Source of the DNA: DATAMF01 sp964472565
Lineage (GTDB): Bacteria; Chloroflexota; Anaerolineae; Aggregatilineales; Aggregatilineaceae
DNA length: 44,926 nucleotides
NCBI GenBank assembly: GCA_964472565.1
Contig: CAYYNB010000029.1
Coordinates: 1 to 44,926 of the forward strand
Direction: 5' to 3'
Shown: positions 32,805 to 42,029 of the stretch, piece after piece
How the letters are laid out: every line of letters starts with the position of its first letter
Numbering within the stretch: the first letter of the stretch is position 1
Notes under the pieces: model-generated
Told to the model about the DNA's origin: nothing
The model's input: only the letters and a program-made list of their open reading frames with translations
The model's database searches: none
Made by a program: the position numbers and the translations under genes

Positions 32805-34085
32805 GTGAAGAAGATTGTCGTTTTGTCCCTCTTACTAGCACTCGTGCTGCTCGGTTCGTATGCTCCCCGGTCCACCTCCGCCCAGGATGATGTCACCCTC
32901 ACTATGGGGTCTTGGCGCGTGGACGATGTGACCCAGATGGAAGCCGTTTTAGCAGCATTCCATGAAGCCTATCCTAATATTACCATTCAGTTTGACCCCA
33001 CGAATCCGCCCGATTATAACGCAACCCTGCAAAGCCAGTTCGAAACCGGCACCGCCCCGGACCTGATGTATGTCCGTTCGTTCGCTACCGGACGCGGCCT
33101 GTTTGATCAGGGCTTCATTGCCGACATCACCGATCTGCCCGGCCTGAAGGAAAACTTCACCGCCGATTCGATGGCCGCCTGGACCACCGAAGATGGCAAG
33201 ACCTACGCGGTTCCGTTCATCGCCGTGTCGCATGGTGTGTATTACAACATCGATCTGTTCAACGAGCTGGGCATTGCCATCCCCGAAACCTGGGAAGAAC
33301 TGCTCGCCGCTGCGCAGGCCCTCAAGGACGGCGGCTACGATGCGTTCGCAAACGCGGCGGGCGATCCCTGGACCATTGCGGAAATCGTCTTCATGAATAT
33401 CGCCCCGAACTTTGTCGGCGGGCGTGAAGGCCGTATGGCGTACCTGAATGGCGAGCGCTGCTTCAACGATGAGGGTGTGGTTAACGCCTTCCAGGGGATG
33501 GCCGATCTCGCGCCCTTCTTCCCCGAAGACTTCATGGCCCTGACCTACTATGACAGCCAGCAGCTTTTCCTGATGGGCGAAGCGGGCATGTGGCTTGGCG
33601 GTTCCTGGGACATCCCGGTTTTCGAAGCCGAAGAACCCGAATTTGAGTGGAGCGTCTTCCCCGTTCCCGCCCCCGAAGGTCAGGAAGAAGAATATGTGAC
33701 CTTCCACGTGGACGCCGGTGTGGGCATGAACGCGAACACCGCGCATCCCGAAGAAGCCCGCCTGTTCCTGGAATGGATGACCACGCAGGAATTTGCCGCT
33801 CTGTTCGCCAACGAACTGCCCGGCTTTTTCCCGCTTCACACCAGCGCCCCCACGCTTGAAAATCCGCACGCCGATGCCTTCCTGAAGATGAACGAAGGAC
33901 GCGGCCTGGATGTTCGTTTCGCCTGGGAAAAACTGCTGGACGGCTCACCCAATGCCTACGACCTGATCCAGAATAACTCGATTGCTATTCTCCAGGGCGA
34001 AATGACCCCGCAGGAAGCGGCGGACAGCCTGCAAGCAGGCTTGGCGGAGTGGTACGCGCCCGCGCAGACTTGCCCGGCGTCATAG
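32805..34085 (+). CDS. Sugar ABC transporter substrate-binding protein (SBP_bac_1)
   Basis: 426 residues from GTG with TAGGAGGAA upstream. The N-terminus is a Sec signal peptide (KK followed by a Leu/Val-rich core to about residue 18), with likely signal peptidase I cleavage after STSA; there is no lipobox Cys, unusual for a monoderm-like binding protein. The mature part has the family-1 pattern: VTLTMGSWRVDD, FHEAYPNITIQF, PDLMYVRS, YAVPFIAVSHGVYYNIDLFNELGI and LFLMGEAGMWLGGSWDI. It should capture a sugar or oligosaccharide outside the membrane and deliver it to the two permeases downstream. Confidence 0.9.
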   Translation: MKKIVVLSLLLALVLLGSYAPRSTSAQDDVTLTMGSWRVDDVTQMEAVLAAFHEAYPNITIQFDPTNPPDYNATLQSQFETGTAPDLMYVRSFATGRGLFDQGFIADITDLPGLKENFTADSMAAWTTEDGKTYAVPFIAVSHGVYYNIDLFNELGIAIPETWEELLAAAQALKDGGYDAFANAAGDPWTIAEIVFMNIAPNFVGGREGRMAYLNGERCFNDEGVVNAFQGMADLAPFFPEDFMALTYYDSQQLFLMGEAGMWLGGSWDIPVFEAEEPEFEWSVFPVPAPEGQEEEYVTFHVDAGVGMNANTAHPEEARLFLEWMTTQEFAALFANELPGFFPLHTSAPTLENPHADAFLKMNEGRGLDVRFAWEKLLDGSPNAYDLIQNNSIAILQGEMTPQEAADSLQAGLAEWYAPAQTCPAS

Positions 34086-34113
34086 CCTGTTGTTTTGTTC
34101 GTTAGTTTTGCTG

Positions 34114-34145
34114 CCATCGCCCGACCCATGCCGGGCGATGGTTTT
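34114..34145 (+). terminator. Intrinsic terminator/attenuator after the binding-protein gene
   Basis: A 10-bp perfect stem CCATCGCCCG (34114-34123) with its complement at 34132-34141, an 8-base loop and TTTT. Placed between the binding protein and the permeases, it probably reduces permease expression relative to the binding protein. Confidence 0.7.
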
Positions 34146-34228
34146 CTATTCGGCGGTTTTGCGTTATCGTAGTTTAAAATTCCCGATCCCGCTCGCTCCT
34201 TTCGGAGTCTACTTTCTCGGAGCATTTT

Positions 34229-35209
34229 ATGGCAACAGCCCAATCTACGCTTAATCGGTCACTACGGGCACTGGGGCTGACCGGCGACTGGCAGGCTCCG
34301 CGCCGTCGCGCCTGGATCATCTTTCTTGTCCCGGCGGTGGTAATCTATACCATCTTTATGGCATACCCACTGATCAATTCGATGCGGCTCAGCTTGTATA
34401 CGGGAGTCGGCTTTCGCCCCGATCATTTTGTGGGCTTCGACAACTATAACGAGTTATTGACTAATCCCCTTTGGAAAGATCGTTTTGTCGGTGCGCTCCA
34501 ACATACCTTTATCTTTTTTGTCATCCATATGAGTGTGCAGAATACGCTGGGGCTGTTATTCGCCACTCTGCTCTCCCAAACGCGTTTGTTTGGCCGCAAC
34601 ATCTACCGCACCATTATTTTTATCCCCGCCACGATGTCCGTCCTGCTGACCTCGTTTCTCTGGCGTTTGATCCTGAATCCGCGCTGGGGCATGCTGAAAA
34701 TTCTGCTGGAAGATGTCGGACACGGCGACTGGTTCAAAGCGTGGCTGGGTGACGAAAAATACGCCCTCATTGTCGTCTCGCTGGTATCCTCCTGGCAGTG
34801 GGTTGGCCTTCCGACCATGATGTTTCTGGCCGGACTGATCAATATCTCCGACGAACTGAGCGAAGCCGCCCGTGTCGATGGGGCCAACGGCCTGCAAGTC
34901 TGGCTGCGGGTCAAGCTCCCGCTGCTGCGTCCCATTATCGGCATGGTCGCCATCCTCACCTTTATCGGCAACTTTAACGCCTTCGACGTGGTCTATGCCA
35001 TGATGGGTGCGCAGGGTCCGCCCAATTATTCCACCGACATCCTCGGCACCTTTTTCTACCGTGCCGCTATCGCGGGTGAACACCCGGTCGCGCGGCCTGA
35101 TATGGGTATCGGCGCAGCCGTCGCCACCGTCACCTTCTTTATCCTCATGACCGGTGTGAGCCTCTGGTTGATCCTGTCTCGGCGCAGTGGCGAAGAGGTG
35201 ATGAACTGA
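34229..35209 (+). CDS. Sugar ABC transporter permease (MalF/UgpA-like)
   Basis: 326 residues, with six hydrophobic segments (about 30-50, 92-118, 128-150, 174-198, 232-254, 290-312). The cytoplasmic EAA loop is EAARVDGANGLQVWLRVKLP (residues 211-230), which docks the ATPase. This is the first of two permeases, sharing the stop/start TGATG with the second. No ATP-binding subunit is nearby, so a shared MsmK/UgpC-type ATPase elsewhere is expected. Confidence 0.9.
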   Translation: MATAQSTLNRSLRALGLTGDWQAPRRRAWIIFLVPAVVIYTIFMAYPLINSMRLSLYTGVGFRPDHFVGFDNYNELLTNPLWKDRFVGALQHTFIFFVIHMSVQNTLGLLFATLLSQTRLFGRNIYRTIIFIPATMSVLLTSFLWRLILNPRWGMLKILLEDVGHGDWFKAWLGDEKYALIVVSLVSSWQWVGLPTMMFLAGLINISDELSEAARVDGANGLQVWLRVKLPLLRPIIGMVAILTFIGNFNAFDVVYAMMGAQGPPNYSTDILGTFFYRAAIAGEHPVARPDMGIGAAVATVTFFILMTGVSLWLILSRRSGEEVMN

Positions 35210-36456
35210 TGATTGACATCATTCGTTGGATACTCGAACACGCCGAAATTCTCGGCTGGGCCACCATCTGCGCAGCGCTTGGCGGGCTGCTCACCCCGCT
35301 CTACATTTCGCGTTACAACCGCAATGCCGAACTCGACTCCTGGATTGGCGGCTTCATCGGGCTGACCGTTGGCCTTGCCACCAAAATCTTAGGGCTGCTG
35401 GACGGCGCGCCCGGTTGGATCGTGTCTTTCGATATGCTCTTTATCGTCCTGTTTTTTTACTGGTTCGGCGTGTTGCCGCGTACCAAAGATGCGCCTCGCG
35501 TGAGCAACCGGTTCCTGCGGCGCACCTTGCTGCGTTACACCTTCGATAATGTGCTGGGCCAGTTGTTTTCGCATGTCGTGTTGTTCACCTGGTCGCTCAT
35601 CGTCCTGATCCCCATCTGGACCATGCTGGTGAACTCGCTCAAGGACAAACGCGAGATTTACCGCTCCCCCTTTAGCTGGCCGAACGCCGATATTCGGACC
35701 ACCGAAGGCTTCAAAAATGCCTGGGAACAGGGCAACTTTGACACCTATTTTGTCAACAGTCTGACCGTCCTGATCGTCTCGCTGCTGTTGATCCTGCTGT
35801 TCGGCGCATTGGCCGCCTATGCGCTCGCCCACTGGCGTTCGAAGGCCGCCACCTTGATCTATATCTTTTTCATCGGTGGCCTGATGGTTCCGATCCGCCT
35901 CGGTACGATCAACATCGTCACGATTGTTCAGGACCTCGACCTCAGCGGCAAACTGCAATCAACCGGCATCTGTAAATCCTCGTTCTTAGGTGACTTCGGG
36001 CTGGAAAAACTGCTCAACTATGGCGTGTGCGGCAAACTGCCCGACTTGATTCCGATCTATGTCGCCATGAGTCTGCCCATCACCATCTTTGTGCTGACGA
36101 CCTTCATGCGCGGCATCCCCCGCGATCTAACCGACGCCGCCCGCATGGATGGCGCATCAGAACTGCTGGTTTTCTGGCGTATCATGCTGCCGCTCACCCG
36201 GCCCGCCCTCGCCACCGTGACCATTTTTAACATGATCCCCATCTGGAACGATCTCTGGTTCCCGCTGATTCTGACCCGCGACGAGCGAGATCGCACCGTA
36301 ACCTATGGGGTATCGCTGCTCTTTGGGCAGTATCAAACCGACTGGAATGCCATTTTAAGTACCCTATCACTCGCCGCTATCCCGGTCTTGATCTTATATT
36401 TGTTAATGTCGAAACAGTTCATTAAAGGACTGACCGCCGGAGCAATCAAGGGATAG
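35209..36456 (+). CDS. Sugar ABC transporter permease (MalG/UgpE-like) with N-terminal membrane extension
   Basis: 415 residues, clearly longer than the usual 270-300 for MalG-type permeases. The normal core starts near residue 120 and contains the EAA loop DAARMDGASELLVFWRIMLP (about 304-323) and a final segment before GLTAGAIKG. The extra N-terminal ~105 residues hold three hydrophobic segments (about 14-35, 44-63, 70-90), with no match I recognise. They may be an added membrane module or the fused remnant of a small membrane protein. Confidence 0.88.
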   Translation: MIDIIRWILEHAEILGWATICAALGGLLTPLYISRYNRNAELDSWIGGFIGLTVGLATKILGLLDGAPGWIVSFDMLFIVLFFYWFGVLPRTKDAPRVSNRFLRRTLLRYTFDNVLGQLFSHVVLFTWSLIVLIPIWTMLVNSLKDKREIYRSPFSWPNADIRTTEGFKNAWEQGNFDTYFVNSLTVLIVSLLLILLFGALAAYALAHWRSKAATLIYIFFIGGLMVPIRLGTINIVTIVQDLDLSGKLQSTGICKSSFLGDFGLEKLLNYGVCGKLPDLIPIYVAMSLPITIFVLTTFMRGIPRDLTDAARMDGASELLVFWRIMLPLTRPALATVTIFNMIPIWNDLWFPLILTRDERDRTVTYGVSLLFGQYQTDWNAILSTLSLAAIPVLILYLLMSKQFIKGLTAGAIKG

Positions 36457-36466
36457 AGCGTGATCA

Positions 36467-37843
36467 ATGTCAATTCCACCACTTGCCGGACTATGCAGTT
36501 ATCAGGAAGCCGCCCAGGTGGGGTATAGTGTGGAAGACAGTGTCCAGCGTTTAGTTCGTTACGCCTGGATCGAAAAACGGGCAATGGATATGGGCCTCTA
36601 CTGGCTCAATCCGACGCCCGATTGGGAAGTCAAAGAAGCCCTGAGTCTGCACCTGTATCTTGATTCAGAGCATGTGGCGCTGCTTCGCCAGCGGGTGAGC
36701 GAGATGCGTAATCCCGCCCCCCGCATGGACATCAGCCCATCTGCGAGTCTCAACGCCTTTCTGGATGAAATTCTCTGGTCAGACGACACGCTGGAAAAAG
36801 TGGTGGGTCTGTATGGTGTCCTGAAAGTTCATCTCTTGCGGGCCTACCGCGAGCACTACGCAAACATCAACCCGCTGGTCGATCATCCCACGCGGCGGTT
36901 GCTGCAAATTCTGATTATGGACGAGGAGCAGACTGTCGCGTGGGGTGAGCAGGCCATTGCCGCCCTGACCGAGCATCCTGATGCCCAAACGCGTGCCGCC
37001 GCCTGGAAGTCCCATCTGGAAGCCTACTTGTTGGCCGCCGGTGGCATCATGGGAAATCTGGAACCAGCCGCGTTACCCACCCCGCGTGCTCAGTCAGCCT
37101 ACCAGCCGGACTTCTTCCCGCGCCGCGATGACCGTTTTGTCCACCGTGACAACTTTATCTTCCCGCCGCATGAAGTCGCCCGCGCCGCAGGCGTATCCGT
37201 CGAAGAAAAAACGCTCGCCCTGTTGTGCAAGCGCGCCCTCGAAATGGACGTGCCCGAAGCAATGGCGCGTATGATCGTCGAAGCGGAAAAACAGCCCTGG
37301 GAATACTACACCGCGATGTGCCGCCAGCTCTGGGACGAAGCGCGCCACGCCATGATGGGCACGGTCTATATGGAGCAGCGCGGCATCGACTGGAAAGCTG
37401 AAATTCCGCTGCATCCCGGTTTTGCCATCCGGCTGAATCAGCACCTGAGTCCCCTCGAAGCCCATGCCGTGTTGTATACCATCGAACAAAGCCTGATGCC
37501 TGCCAAAACGGGCAAACGTTATGAATGGGAAACCGCCGACGAAGCGGGCGACGAACTCGCCAAACTGTTTCAGGATTACGACTGGGCGGATGAAGTACTC
37601 CACGCGCAGATTGGCCGCCGCTGGTTGGTTGCCGCGCTGAACATGCATCGCGACGATGTGATCAAACTCGGCCAGCAAAAAGCCATCGCATCAGAAGATG
37701 TTTTAGATCAATACGCCGATCCCGCCCAACAGGTGAACTGGTGGCCGGACTTCGTGCGCCGCGTTTTGGGCATCGAATCCGCAATGAAAATCGATCAGGT
37801 GTCTACCTCAGACCCGGTCTACCGGAATGCAACGTCAGGATAA
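36467..37843 (+). CDS. Ferritin-like (DUF455-resembling) diiron-type protein
   Basis: 458 residues, mainly helical, soluble. Two ExxH motifs typical of ferritin-like carboxylate-bridged diiron proteins are visible: E291-x2-H294 in WDEARHAMMG and E376-x2-H379 in WADEVLHAQIG. Further candidate ligands lie at E68/H69 (LDSEHVALL) and E153/E154 (IMDEEQTVAWG). Many positions resemble DUF455/MiaE-like proteins. The reaction is unknown. Ten bases after the permease and four before a URO-D family gene, so part of the sugar-transport operon; an oxidative step on the imported compound is possible but speculative. Confidence 0.65.
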   Translation: MSIPPLAGLCSYQEAAQVGYSVEDSVQRLVRYAWIEKRAMDMGLYWLNPTPDWEVKEALSLHLYLDSEHVALLRQRVSEMRNPAPRMDISPSASLNAFLDEILWSDDTLEKVVGLYGVLKVHLLRAYREHYANINPLVDHPTRRLLQILIMDEEQTVAWGEQAIAALTEHPDAQTRAAAWKSHLEAYLLAAGGIMGNLEPAALPTPRAQSAYQPDFFPRRDDRFVHRDNFIFPPHEVARAAGVSVEEKTLALLCKRALEMDVPEAMARMIVEAEKQPWEYYTAMCRQLWDEARHAMMGTVYMEQRGIDWKAEIPLHPGFAIRLNQHLSPLEAHAVLYTIEQSLMPAKTGKRYEWETADEAGDELAKLFQDYDWADEVLHAQIGRRWLVAALNMHRDDVIKLGQQKAIASEDVLDQYADPAQQVNWWPDFVRRVLGIESAMKIDQVSTSDPVYRNATSG

Positions 37844-37846
37844 CAT

Positions 37847-39037
37847 ATGAACGGCAAAGAACGCGTTGCACTTGCCATGCGTCACCAACAGCCGGATCGT
37901 GTTCCGGTGATGTGCCAGTTGGCGTTGGGACACTATTTCTTAAACATGCAGGATCGCTGGAAACCGCATGAAATCTGGTTTACCAGCGAAGCTTTTGCCG
38001 ACAGCCTCATCACCCTGGCCCAACGCTACCAATTTGACGGTCTGCTGATCAACATTCCGGGCCGCGATCCGAACTGGCGCGCAACAGTCGAATCCATCGA
38101 AGAACGATCCGATGGCGAGTGGATCACACTGGACACGGGCCTGCACATCCTGGTTCCCTGGGACGACAATGCCGCCCTCGAACCCGCCGATCCCGCCGCC
38201 GCCCCCTGGCCGGACTTTATGGCCTTCGAGCCGGAACGCGATCTGCTGCGCCTGGATGACTGGCCGCGTTATACCTGGGGTGTTTACCATACGCCGTATT
38301 TGCCGGGCAAAGCGCCGGGCATTTTGACCGAGCCGCCCGCCTGCTTTTTCCGCACGATTGATCTGGTCAAGTCAGCCGTCGGCGGCAGTCTCTCCATTCA
38401 CGGCGAAGTTTATTCCCCCTTCACCCACTTTATGGAGCTGTTCGGTTATCAAAATGCGCTGTTAGGCTTGGCAATGGACCCCGATAAAGCCCATGTAATT
38501 TTAGATCGGCTGGCGGACGCGACACTTGCCTGGGGCATGGCACAGGCCGGGCGCGGCGTGGATGCCGTACTGCTCTCGTCTGCGTTTGCTGGCGGCGGCT
38601 TTATCTCGCCGCGCATGTACGAAGAATTTGTCGTGCCCTACGAGCGTAAAGCCATCGACGCGCTGCACCAGGCTTATCCCGCTACGCCTGTTTATACCCA
38701 CACTTGCGGCAGGTTGGGAGATCGCCTCGAATTGATGATGGACAGCCACACCGACGGCGTAGACACCCTTGATCCGCCGCCGCTGGGTAACACCACCCTC
38801 GAAGATGCCAAAACCCGCATCGGTCAGCGCATGTTTATCAAAGGCAATCTGAATTCCGTCGCCCTGCTCACCGATACCCAGGATACCCTTGTGGAGCGTG
38901 TAAACGAGGCATTAGGTTATGGCAAACCCGGCGGCGGTTATATCTTAAGCACCGCCTGTTCGGTTGCGCCGCGCGTCGAACCCTGGAAGTTGCAGCTTCT
39001 GACCGAACTGGCCGAACAGCACGGACGCTACCGCTAA
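37847..39037 (+). CDS. Uroporphyrinogen decarboxylase-family protein (second copy)
   Basis: 396 residues. The family opening MNGKERVALAMRHQQPDRVPV is clear. H285 and C287 (THTCGRLGD) and C371 (STACSVAPRVEPW) occupy the positions of the zinc ligands used by corrinoid methyltransferases, as in the 6258-7274 paralogue, although the two proteins are only distantly alike. It is more likely a methyltransferase or catabolic member than HemE. It overlaps the convergent xylulokinase by 4 bases and is last of the importer operon. Confidence 0.8.
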   Translation: MNGKERVALAMRHQQPDRVPVMCQLALGHYFLNMQDRWKPHEIWFTSEAFADSLITLAQRYQFDGLLINIPGRDPNWRATVESIEERSDGEWITLDTGLHILVPWDDNAALEPADPAAAPWPDFMAFEPERDLLRLDDWPRYTWGVYHTPYLPGKAPGILTEPPACFFRTIDLVKSAVGGSLSIHGEVYSPFTHFMELFGYQNALLGLAMDPDKAHVILDRLADATLAWGMAQAGRGVDAVLLSSAFAGGGFISPRMYEEFVVPYERKAIDALHQAYPATPVYTHTCGRLGDRLELMMDSHTDGVDTLDPPPLGNTTLEDAKTRIGQRMFIKGNLNSVALLTDTQDTLVERVNEALGYGKPGGGYILSTACSVAPRVEPWKLQLLTELAEQHGRYR

Positions 39038-40494
39038 ATAGGCCGGATCGCTCGGTAAAGTGCCTGGAAACGGGCAAACTGCTCCTGGTAAACCGCCTGA
39101 GTATCCGCATCAGGCGGTTCGATGGGACCATATTTCACCGCCCGTGCGACAGCTTGCGAAATATCATAAAACAGCCCCGTGCCGACTCCCGCCAGCATCG
39201 CCGCCCCCAGCGCGGTATGTTCCGCCCCCAGAATCGTCTGCACCGACACTCCCAGCACATTTGCCAGAATATGCCGCCACAGCGATCCCTGTGCGCCGCC
39301 GCCGCCCACCAGAAAATGATCCGGCGTCGGGCCGAGTGTTTGTAACACCAGCAGGCAGTCGCGGAACGCATACGCGACCCCTTCCAGCACCGCCCGCGTG
39401 AGGTGCGCCTGGGTATGCCGCGCCGTCAGCCCGATAAACGCCCCTGTTGCACCGGGATCCATGTGCGGTGTGCGTTCGCCCTCTAAATACGGGAGAAAGA
39501 TCAACCCCTCCGATCCGGCGGGAATCTGTGCTGCTTGTTCGAGCAGTTTGTCATAGGCGGGTTCACCACAAATATCGCGCCACCAGCGCAGCGTATTTCC
39601 CCCGTTGAGAATCGCCCCCATCGTATACCAGCGCCCCGGCAGCGCATGGCAGAAGGTATTGAGTCGCAGCCCTGGATCAATGCGCGGGCGGTTGGTGACA
39701 ATGGTGATCTGTCCACCGGTTCCCACCGTGATCGAGCCGCGCCCCGACTCCACGACGCCCGCCCCCAACAACAGCGCCGCCTGATCCGCCGCCCCTGCGA
39801 TAACCGGAATCCCTTCCCGCAGTTTGAGCGCGCGCGCCGCCTCTTTATGCAGCGTTCCGACCACTTCGCCCGACGCATACAGCGGCGGCAGTTTATCCAT
39901 CGGAACGCGGCACGCCGCCGCCAATGTTTCCGACCACTGCTGCTGTCCGATATCATACAGCCATGTCGCGGAGGCATCGCTCGGTTCACTGCTCAGTTGT
40001 CCGGTCAGCCGCATCACCAGATAATCTTTGGGCTGGATCACGGCGCGCGTCTGTTCAATCACATCCGGCTCAACTTCGCGCAGCCATGCCAGACTCGCCC
40101 CCGCGAATCCCGGTGACAATCGGTTCCCCGCGACCTGTTGAATCGCATCGGGCGACAGCCGTGCCTGCACGATCTCGCATAAATTCGCGCTGCGCCGGTC
40201 CATCCAGATGAGCGCCGGGCGCAGTGCTTGTAGCTGATCCCCAATCAACACCGCGCCATGCATTTGCCCCGTGACGCCAATCGCCCGCACCCGGTCCCCG
40301 GCGATTTTCGCCTTGCGGATCGCCATTTTCACCGCGTGAACCGCCGCGTGCCACCATGTGTCGGGGTCTTGTTCGGCCCACTGCGAACGCGGCATCTGGA
40401 CCGGATACCCCGTCTGCCCAACGCCGCCCAACTCGCCTTGAACATCCAGCACCACACATTTGGCACTCTGCGTACCAACATCGATTCCTAACAT
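39034..40494 (-). CDS. xylB: Xylulokinase (FGGY kinase)
   Basis: 486 residues, a normal length. The FGGY family is shown by IDVGTQSAKCVVLD at the N-terminus, GVTGQMHGAVLI (the GQMHG motif of xylulokinases), the central GTGGQ and PYLEGERTPHMDPGATGAF signatures, and VGGGGAQGSLWRHILANVLG near the C-terminus (FGGY signature 2). It phosphorylates D-xylulose to xylulose 5-phosphate, or a similar ketose. It lies opposite the ABC importer genes, which may supply its sugar. Confidence 0.9.
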   Translation of the reverse strand: MLGIDVGTQSAKCVVLDVQGELGGVGQTGYPVQMPRSQWAEQDPDTWWHAAVHAVKMAIRKAKIAGDRVRAIGVTGQMHGAVLIGDQLQALRPALIWMDRRSANLCEIVQARLSPDAIQQVAGNRLSPGFAGASLAWLREVEPDVIEQTRAVIQPKDYLVMRLTGQLSSEPSDASATWLYDIGQQQWSETLAAACRVPMDKLPPLYASGEVVGTLHKEAARALKLREGIPVIAGAADQAALLLGAGVVESGRGSITVGTGGQITIVTNRPRIDPGLRLNTFCHALPGRWYTMGAILNGGNTLRWWRDICGEPAYDKLLEQAAQIPAGSEGLIFLPYLEGERTPHMDPGATGAFIGLTARHTQAHLTRAVLEGVAYAFRDCLLVLQTLGPTPDHFLVGGGGAQGSLWRHILANVLGVSVQTILGAEHTALGAAMLAGVGTGLFYDISQAVARAVKYGPIEPPDADTQAVYQEQFARFQALYRAIRPI

Positions 40495-40523
40495 GATCGA
40501 ATAATCTCATCCACAGAAAACTT

Positions 40524-40533
40524 GTGCTATCAT
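40524..40533 (+). promoter_or_regulatory. Extended -10 promoter of the recombinase gene
   Basis: TGTGCTATCAT contains an extended -10 (TG-n-TATCAT, -10 at 40528-40533), closely resembling the TGTGCTATYCT of the iteron modules, but without a clear -35 or iterons. It lies 52 bases before the integrase start. Confidence 0.4.
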
Positions 40534-40585
40534 TGTCTGATAGATGTTTGAGCACGGCAAGTGATGCTGTTGGAGATTTTACTGG

Positions 40586-41593
40586 ATGACTTTACAACCC
40601 TTGAACAACTCCGCGCTGGGTGCTGCCACTACGGCTACCTTCGATTTTGCGCGTGTCCTCACCGGGCGTGCCAGCAGCCGCCACACGCAGCGCGCCTATG
40701 CCCGCTGGGTAGACCGTTTTCTGGTCGATGTGGCGGGGTTGGAAGCCACGACGGGTCAGGCGCGCACCGAACGTATGCACGCCCTTCCCGTCAGCGCGAT
40801 TATTCCCGTGCTGAATGTGTCGGGCCTGCGCGCCTGGCTTGGCAAGCTCTCCGAAGAAGGACATGGTAAACAGGGCTTGAATCAGGCCCGCGCCTCGATT
40901 GTCACCCTCGCGCTGCTGTTAGCCGAGGCGGGCTGGCTCGACGACTATACCAGCGTTTCACTGGGCAATGTCCGCACCCCCCGCGCCGAAGATGGTCAGC
41001 GCCCCGGACACTGGCTCTCGGTGGAGCAGATTCGCTTGTTGATGCTCGCCGCCGAAAAAATTGCCTCGTCCGAAAACCAACGCGCGCGCAACAAAGTGGT
41101 GATCAGTATGTTATGTACGATGGCCCTCCGCCGTGAGGAGTTGTCCGAAGCCCGCTGGAGCGATCTCACCACCCAGAATGGCCGCCCCGTGATGCTCATT
41201 CATGGGAAGGGCAGCAAAGCGGTTTATGTCGATGTGCCCAAAACGGTGATGCAGGCCATCGATTTGTGGTCCATTTATGTCAGTCCTACCCCCGAAAGCG
41301 CCCTTGTTCGCCGCGTGTGGAAAGGCGGTGTTATTGATCCTAAAGGCCTCACCACCGATGCCCTGTGGCGAATCGTGAATGGCGCGGCCAAATATGCCAA
41401 TCTGGGCAACGTGGCCCCCCACGACCTGCGCCGCAGCATCGCCGGATCGCTGCAACTCAGCGGCGTATCCGTCGATAAAATCAGCCAGCTTTTGCGCCAC
41501 TCGAATGTGGCTATCACCGAGCGCTACCTGAGCAAGCTGCCGCAGCAGAATGAAGGGGCCGTTTTGATGGCCGATTTGTTGGGTTTGGACTAA
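40586..41593 (+). CDS. Tyrosine recombinase (XerC/D-type or phage-type integrase)
   Basis: 335 residues. The catalytic set is complete: R182 (ALRREEL), K208 (GKGSKAVYV), H279 and R282 (PHDLRRS), H305 (LLRHSN) and Y314 (ERYL). The N-terminal SAM-like core-binding domain (about 15-120) has SRHTQRAYARWVDRFL. It carries out site-specific strand exchange, in chromosome dimer resolution, element integration, or as a chromosomal orphan recombinase. No att duplication or tRNA is next to it, so no mobile element boundary can be drawn. Confidence 0.9.
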   Translation: MTLQPLNNSALGAATTATFDFARVLTGRASSRHTQRAYARWVDRFLVDVAGLEATTGQARTERMHALPVSAIIPVLNVSGLRAWLGKLSEEGHGKQGLNQARASIVTLALLLAEAGWLDDYTSVSLGNVRTPRAEDGQRPGHWLSVEQIRLLMLAAEKIASSENQRARNKVVISMLCTMALRREELSEARWSDLTTQNGRPVMLIHGKGSKAVYVDVPKTVMQAIDLWSIYVSPTPESALVRRVWKGGVIDPKGLTTDALWRIVNGAAKYANLGNVAPHDLRRSIAGSLQLSGVSVDKISQLLRHSNVAITERYLSKLPQQNEGAVLMADLLGLD

Positions 41594-41601
41594 ATTTTGT
41601 C

Positions 41602-41630
41602 TTGTTTCTGGGTGGGGAATTTCGTATAAT
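41602..41630 (+). promoter_or_regulatory. Promoter of the FmdB-family gene
   Basis: TTGTTT (41602-41607), 17 bases, and a perfect TATAAT (41625-41630), 34 bases before the start codon of the zinc-ribbon gene. Confidence 0.65.
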
Positions 41631-41663
41631 TTCTCTTCGGAATGTAAGTAATGAGGTGAAGTA

Positions 41664-41975
41664 ATGCCAATCTATACCTACGAATGCAGCGAGTGTGGCG
41701 TCCGGTTCGATGCACGTCAGAAGTTTACGGATGATCCGATTGAGCTGTGCCCGGAGTGCGGCGGTCATACCCACCGGGTACCGCAGGCGGTGGGAATTGT
41801 ATTCAAAGGATCCGGTTGGTATGTGACCGACAGCAAGGGCCACAATAACCTTGCGGTCCCCCCCAAGAAAGAATCCGAGGCGGGTGCTTCAAGTGAGAAA
41901 ACCACGCCCGCCAGTGATACCAAAACGGACAAGCCCTCGACCACACCGAGCGCCAGCACCCCACAGAACAATTAG
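41664..41975 (+). CDS. FmdB-family zinc-ribbon protein
   Basis: 103 residues with GAGG upstream. The typical start MPIYTYECSECGVRF gives a CxxC (C8, C11), and LCPECGG a second CxxC (C29, C32), forming one zinc ribbon. Family members have a regulator or scaffold role that is not well defined. Residues 55-103 are low-complexity, Ser/Thr/Lys-rich and probably disordered. Monocistronic, between its own promoter and a strong terminator. Confidence 0.9.
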   Translation: MPIYTYECSECGVRFDARQKFTDDPIELCPECGGHTHRVPQAVGIVFKGSGWYVTDSKGHNNLAVPPKKESEAGASSEKTTPASDTKTDKPSTTPSASTPQNN

Positions 41976-41990
41976 TTCTGCGCTTATGAT

Positions 41991-42024
41991 AAGCGGTACT
42001 GAGTCATCCCAGTACCGCTTTTTT
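41991..42024. terminator. Strong intrinsic terminator, probably bidirectional
   Basis: An 11-bp perfect stem AAGCGGTACTG (41991-42001) with its complement at 42010-42020, an 8-base loop and TTTTTT. It serves the zinc-ribbon gene on the plus strand and, less strongly, the Hsp70 gene whose stop is at 42030 on the minus strand. Confidence 0.85.
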
Positions 42025-42029
42025 GTGTT

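Noticed and set aside
40586..41593. Tyrosine recombinase as the mark of an integrated element with the par cassette at the other end
   Set aside because: No direct repeats, tRNA or att-like duplication were seen flanking either, and the genes between are mostly metabolic core functions.
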